Below, in pieces: positions 51,405-55,052 of a DNA stretch of 55,052 nucleotides (its first letter is position 1; each line of letters begins with the position of its first letter). The notes under the pieces are model-generated. The model was not told the DNA's origin. It saw only the letters and a list, made by a program, of their open reading frames with translations, and did no database searches. Origin of the DNA: an uncultured Eubacterium sp. (lineage in GTDB: Bacteria; Bacillota; Clostridia; Lachnospirales; Lachnospiraceae); assembly GCF_937958975.1 (NCBI RefSeq), contig NZ_CALGRE010000052.1:1-55052 (forward strand), in the 5' to 3' direction. A program made the position numbers and the translations under genes.

Positions 51405-51980
51405 CTATTTGTTAATTTCATCTAATGTCATATTATATGATGGTAAAAACTTTTCCATAAAAATTTCTACTTCTTCCATCTCCATATTCTCTACCGATTT
51501 TTTAAGTGTTTCTTCTGCCTTTTTAAAATCTGTATTTCCCATATTTTTCTCTTCTATGCATTTAATATATGCAGAAAGCTTGTCGGCTGCCTTTACATAT
51601 TTCCAGGAAATACTTTCATCTTCAAGCAAAATATTTTCATAGGCACTCTGCATTTCTTCGGGAATTTCTGACAAGAGCTGATTTGCTGCAATATTCTCCA
51701 CTTTCTTATAAGCATCTCTGATTTCAGGAGCATAATACTTTATAGGTGTCGGTAAATCTCCTGTAATAATCTCAGTTGAATCATGCATAATTCCCAACAT
51801 AGCAATATGCTCTGCGTTTAGCTCCTTCCCACAATATGTATTTCCAATCACAGCGAGCGCATGGGCTATCACAGCCACCTGAAGACTATGCTCTGCAATA
51901 TTTTCCGAAATTGTATTACGCATCAACCCCCAGCGATTTATATATTTCATTCTGGCAAGCATACCAAAAAAATTGTTCAT
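51405..51980 (-). CDS. HD-domain 5'-deoxynucleotidase (YfbR-like)
   Basis: A 191-residue HD phosphohydrolase. Metal ligands are visible as NIAEHSLQVAVIAHAL (His), MLGIMHDSTEIITGDLPTPIKY (HD plus the E..D pair) and KAADKLSAYIKC (final Asp). The start FFGMLARMKYINRWGLMRN is characteristic of YfbR, which hydrolyses deoxynucleoside 5'-monophosphates. Length is normal. First gene of the yfbR-topB-glmS run. Confidence 0.92.
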   Translation of the reverse strand: MNNFFGMLARMKYINRWGLMRNTISENIAEHSLQVAVIAHALAVIGNTYCGKELNAEHIAMLGIMHDSTEIITGDLPTPIKYYAPEIRDAYKKVENIAANQLLSEIPEEMQSAYENILLEDESISWKYVKAADKLSAYIKCIEEKNMGNTDFKKAEETLKKSVENMEMEEVEIFMEKFLPSYNMTLDEINK

Positions 51981-52056
51981 AACCTATCTCCTACATTTCA
52001 AAAATAACTTATATATTATAACAAATTTTCTAATAATAAGCCACTATTCATTTTTA

Positions 52057-52110
52057 TACAAAAAGAGATTGGTTTTAAGCTTTGACTCTTAAGACCAATC
52101 TCTTTTTGTA
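52057..52110. terminator. Terminator of the leuC-leuD-thrC operon
   Basis: 23-bp arms (52057-52079 and 52088-52110) with one mismatch around an 8-nt loop; the stem contains AAAAAGAGATTGG and ends in a T run on each strand. It lies 16 bp after the thrC stop. Confidence 0.9.
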
Positions 52111-52125
52111 TCAGTAATTCTATTA

Positions 52126-53616
52126 CTATATGCTTAAAAATTTCTTAACAATGTCTTCCATTCCGTCCACTTCTACTAAGTTATTATGACGAACCTCTGC
52201 TGTTCTAATTTCCTCAATAGCATTTGGAATGTCTACATTTCCAATCTTTGATAATTCATCTACTAATTCAAAATCTCCAAGTGCATCATACTTAGAATCA
52301 ATGGCATTCATAACACTTCTGGTAAATTTAAACGGACTGGCAGTGGAAGCAATCACTGTCACTTCTTTATCACCTGTCTCTACAACATATTTCTTATATG
52401 TGCTGGCAGCTACTGCCGTATGTGTATCCATTACATAACCTGTCTTCTCATATGTTTCTTTTATGATAGCTGCTGTTTCTTCTTCTGTGGCATAGTTTCC
52501 ATAAAAATCAACAAGTTCAGCCTTCATGTCATCTGTAATCTCATATTTTCCATCTGTTGTAAGACTTGTCATCAATTCTCTATTCTTTACCGCATTATTT
52601 CCTGCAATCTTATAAATTAATCTCTCAAGGTTACTTGAAATCAATATGTCCATCGATGGTGATGTTGTTAGAATAAACTCTCTATTTTTATCATATTCAC
52701 CTGTCTGAAAGAAATCAAATAATACTTTATTTTCATTAGAAGCACAAATCAACTTTCCAATCGGAAGTCCCATATTTTTTGCATAATAAGCGGCTAATAT
52801 ATTTCCAAAATTTCCTGTCGGTACTACCACATTCATTTTCTGTTCTTTTGCCAATTTCCCTTCCGCATATAACTTAGCATAAGCATAAACATAGTAAGCT
52901 ACCTGTGGAACAAGACGTCCAATATTGATAGAATTTGCTGACGAGAACTGGAATCCTTTTTCGTCCATTTCTTTGGCAAGTTCTTTATTCCCAAAAATTG
53001 CTTTTACGCCACTCTGTGCCTGGTCGAAGTTTCCTTCAATCGCCACAACATATGTGTTATCCCCCTTCTGGGTTACCATCTGTTTTTCCTGAATCGGACT
53101 AACACCGCCATGTGGATAAAATACAATAATTCTTGTCCCCTCTACATCCGCAAAGCCTGCCATAGCGGCTTTTCCGGTATCTCCTGACGTAGCTGTAAGG
53201 ATTACGATTTCATTTTTTACGTTATTTTTCTTGGCTGATGTAGTAAGAAGATGAGGCAGTATTGATAATGCCATATCCTTAAATGCAATTGTCTTGCCAT
53301 GAAATAATTCCAGATAATAAGCACCGTCAACTTCAGCTAACGGAGCAATCTCCTCTGTATCAAATTTAGAATCATATGCCTTATTAATACAATTCTTTAA
53401 TTCTTCCTCAGTAAAATCTGTAAAATATAATTTCATAACCTCATATGCAACCTGTTGATATGTCATCTTAGACAACTCTTCAATTGTTACATCAAGTTTT
53501 GGTATTTCCAAAGGTACAAATAAACCACCGTCGTCTGCTAACCCTTTTAAAATAGCCTCTGATGCTTTCAGTGTTCCCTCTTCACTTCGTGTGCTCTTAT
53601 AAAGTATCTCTTTCAT
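52126..53616 (-). CDS. thrC: Threonine synthase
   Basis: PLP enzyme converting O-phosphohomoserine to threonine. The 496-residue protein is the longer type II form: N-terminal STRSEEGTLKASEAILKGLADDGGLFVP; the PLP lysine in ELFHGKTIAFKDMA (K113); TATSGDTGKAAMAGF; GNFDQAQSGVKAIF; VVPTGNFGNILAAYYAKNMG; and SSNLERLIY. Follows leuD by 13 bp, so Leu and Thr synthesis appear co-transcribed here. AGGAG precedes the ATG. Confidence 0.96.
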   Translation of the reverse strand: MKEILYKSTRSEEGTLKASEAILKGLADDGGLFVPLEIPKLDVTIEELSKMTYQQVAYEVMKLYFTDFTEEELKNCINKAYDSKFDTEEIAPLAEVDGAYYLELFHGKTIAFKDMALSILPHLLTTSAKKNNVKNEIVILTATSGDTGKAAMAGFADVEGTRIIVFYPHGGVSPIQEKQMVTQKGDNTYVVAIEGNFDQAQSGVKAIFGNKELAKEMDEKGFQFSSANSINIGRLVPQVAYYVYAYAKLYAEGKLAKEQKMNVVVPTGNFGNILAAYYAKNMGLPIGKLICASNENKVLFDFFQTGEYDKNREFILTTSPSMDILISSNLERLIYKIAGNNAVKNRELMTSLTTDGKYEITDDMKAELVDFYGNYATEEETAAIIKETYEKTGYVMDTHTAVAASTYKKYVVETGDKEVTVIASTASPFKFTRSVMNAIDSKYDALGDFELVDELSKIGNVDIPNAIEEIRTAEVRHNNLVEVDGMEDIVKKFLSI

Positions 53617-53629
53617 CCTTTTCTCCTTA

Positions 53630-54115
53630 CTATTTATTATTTATGTAATTTATCAATCCGCCATTACTAATAATATTCTGCATAAACTCCGGAAACGCCT
53701 GTCCCTGATATTCTTCGTCTTTTGTCTTATTATAAATTTTTCCGCTGTCAAAGTCTACTTCAATTTCATTTCCTTCTTCAATTCCTTTTGCAGCCTCCGG
53801 ACACTCTATAATAGGAAGTCCGATATTAATAGCGTTACGATAAAAAATTCTGGCAAAAGTCTCTGCAATAACGCAGCTCACTCCTGCCGCTTTAATAGCA
53901 ATCGGAGCATGCTCTCTCGACGAACCACATCCAAAGTTTTTATCCGCTACAATAATATCCCCTTCTTTTACTTTATTTACAAATTCTTTATCTATATCTT
54001 CCATACAGTGTTTTGCAAGTTCTGCCGCATCCGGTACATTAAGATATCTTGCAGGAATAATAACATCTGTGTCTACATTACTTCCAAATTTAAAAACTCT
54101 TCCTTCTGCTTTCAT
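53630..54115 (-). CDS. leuD: 3-isopropylmalate dehydratase small subunit
   Basis: Swivelling-domain subunit that pairs with LeuC in leucine synthesis. The 161-residue protein has VFKFGSNVDTDVIIPARYLN and the family signature DKNFGCGSSREHAPIAIK. It also has ARIFYRNAINIGLPIIECP. The short length is that of the archaeal-type (two-subunit, LeuC/LeuD2) group. Starts 9 bp after leuC with AGGAGG. Confidence 0.96.
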   Translation of the reverse strand: MKAEGRVFKFGSNVDTDVIIPARYLNVPDAAELAKHCMEDIDKEFVNKVKEGDIIVADKNFGCGSSREHAPIAIKAAGVSCVIAETFARIFYRNAINIGLPIIECPEAAKGIEEGNEIEVDFDSGKIYNKTKDEEYQGQAFPEFMQNIISNGGLINYINNK

Positions 54116-54124
54116 ATATACCTC

Positions 54125-55052
54125 CTATAATCCTAATTCTTCCGGTCCCGAAATTTTTCCTGTAACTGCACTTGCGGCTGCCACTGCCGGGCTTGCCAGG
54201 TAAACTTCTGATTCAGGGTCTCCCATACGGCCTACAAAATTTCTATTTGTTGTTGCGATTGCTCTCTCTCCCTTTGCCAAAATTCCCATGTGACCTCCAA
54301 GGCACGGGCCACATGTAGGGGTGCTTAAAGCACAACCCGCTTTTATAAAAATTGAGGCAAGACCTTCTTCAATACACTGTAAATAAATAGCCTGTGTAGC
54401 CGGAAAAATAATACATCTTACTCCCTTCTTAACTTCTCTTCCTTCAAGAACTTTCGCTGCTATTCTCATATCTTCAATTCTTCCATTAGTACATGAACCA
54501 ATAACAACCTGGTCAATCTTTACATCACCTACATTATCAATCGTTTTTGTGTTTTCCGGAAGATGCGGAAATGCAACTGTCGGTTTTAGTTCACTTAAAT
54601 CAATTGTATATTCCTCATCATACTCTGCGTCTGCATCCGGTTCATATACTGTAAATTCTTTTGTGGAATGTTCTTTCATGTATTCTCTTGTCAGTTCATC
54701 TACAACAAAAATACCATTTTTCCCACCGGCTTCAATTGCCATATTTGTCATGGCAAATCTATCATCCATAGACAGATATTGAACACCATCTCCCATAAAT
54801 TCCATAGAACGATATAGCGCCCCATCAACTCCAATCATACCGATAATATGAAGAATGACATCTTTTCCACTGACCCACTTTGCAGGCTTTCCTGTCAAAT
54901 TAAACTTAATGGCAGATGGAACTTTAAACCATGCCTTACCTGTTGCCATTCCGGCCGCCATATCTGTACTTCCAACACCTGTGGAAAAGGCTCCAAGAGC
55001 ACCATATGTACATGTATGAGAGTCAGCACCGATAATTGTGTCACCTGCGGTA
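54125..55052 (-). CDS. leuC: 3-isopropylmalate dehydratase large subunit, C-terminal part (cut by window edge)
   Basis: Aconitase-family subunit with a [4Fe-4S] cluster. The frame runs off the right edge. The 309 visible residues begin TAGDTIIGADSHTCTYGALGAFSTGVGSTD, with the first cluster/substrate Cys in DSHTCTYG. The remaining cluster ligands are in PTCGPCLGGHMG, with VIGSCTNGRIEDM nearby. It ends SAVTGKISGPEELGL. About 110 N-terminal residues are missing compared with a protein of about 420. The first Met in the window (at 54961) is internal and not the start. Confidence 0.96.
   Translation of the reverse strand, partial: TAGDTIIGADSHTCTYGALGAFSTGVGSTDMAAGMATGKAWFKVPSAIKFNLTGKPAKWVSGKDVILHIIGMIGVDGALYRSMEFMGDGVQYLSMDDRFAMTNMAIEAGGKNGIFVVDELTREYMKEHSTKEFTVYEPDADAEYDEEYTIDLSELKPTVAFPHLPENTKTIDNVGDVKIDQVVIGSCTNGRIEDMRIAAKVLEGREVKKGVRCIIFPATQAIYLQCIEEGLASIFIKAGCALSTPTCGPCLGGHMGILAKGERAIATTNRNFVGRMGDPESEVYLASPAVAAASAVTGKISGPEELGL

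Noticed and set aside
51981..52125. Possible riboswitch or glmS ribozyme upstream of yfbR-topB-glmS
   Set aside because: The short gap holds only the thrC terminator and AT-rich sequence; none of the conserved core pairings were seen.

Overview
The window is AT-rich, densely coded chromosomal DNA that looks like a Gram-positive anaerobe of the class Clostridia, probably Lachnospiraceae. The evidence is two T-box leaders, AGGAGG-type ribosome binding sites, consensus SigA promoters, a SpoIID-family protein, an ATP-type PEP carboxykinase, an Rpn-family nuclease, and a large secreted arabinan-type multidomain enzyme typical of gut fibre degraders. I see no rRNA, tRNA, CRISPR array, prophage or insertion sequence. 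The genus is not determined.

Layout. 1-1590: 5' part of leuS. 1666-3036: membrane-anchored L,D-transpeptidase-like protein with an altered active-site motif. 3182-10042: Trp T-box operon trpE-G-D-C-B-A plus a HAD phosphatase, without trpF. 10046-12118: an EF-G paralogue with altered G motifs. 12300-16130: a 1276-residue secreted protein combining GH93-like, SGNH, lectin-like and GH43 modules, preceded by a perfect 23-bp palindrome. 16410-20494: tyrA (plus strand), convergent with dtd-queA-aroA. 20563-25647: a NarL-type two-component system divergent from a three-gene ABC-2 transporter operon. 25693-26541: Rpn-family nuclease. 26729-30615: Phe T-box operon pheS-pheT, with a long palindrome and a dispersed repeat inserted between T-box and pheS. 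30633-39552: OmpR-type two-component system followed by a seven-gene set encoding a C39-like exported peptidase, a lipoprotein and an ABC transporter with ectodomain accessories. 39679-42602: YihY membrane protein, GyrI-like protein, a WYL regulator broken by deletion, a GNAT acetyltransferase. 42797-44167: SpoIID-like protein. 44327-44673: a promoter- and terminator-bounded, apparently structured RNA of about 300 nt. 44859-46667: pckA with Rex-like boxes around its promoter. 46785-51980: yfbR-topB-glmS and a left-handed beta-helix protein. 52126-55052: leuC(partial)-leuD-thrC.

How it works together. Much of the window is amino-acid supply and tRNA charging (Trp, Tyr/Phe precursors, Leu, Thr, LeuRS, PheRS), with Trp and Phe genes controlled by uncharged tRNA through T-boxes. 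The accessory parts are two envelope/transport modules each wired to its own two-component system, and in both cases I can see candidate binding sites for the regulator next to the transporter operon. The best candidates for something undescribed are the 30.6-39.5 kb peptidase/ABC module and the structured RNA near 44.4 kb.
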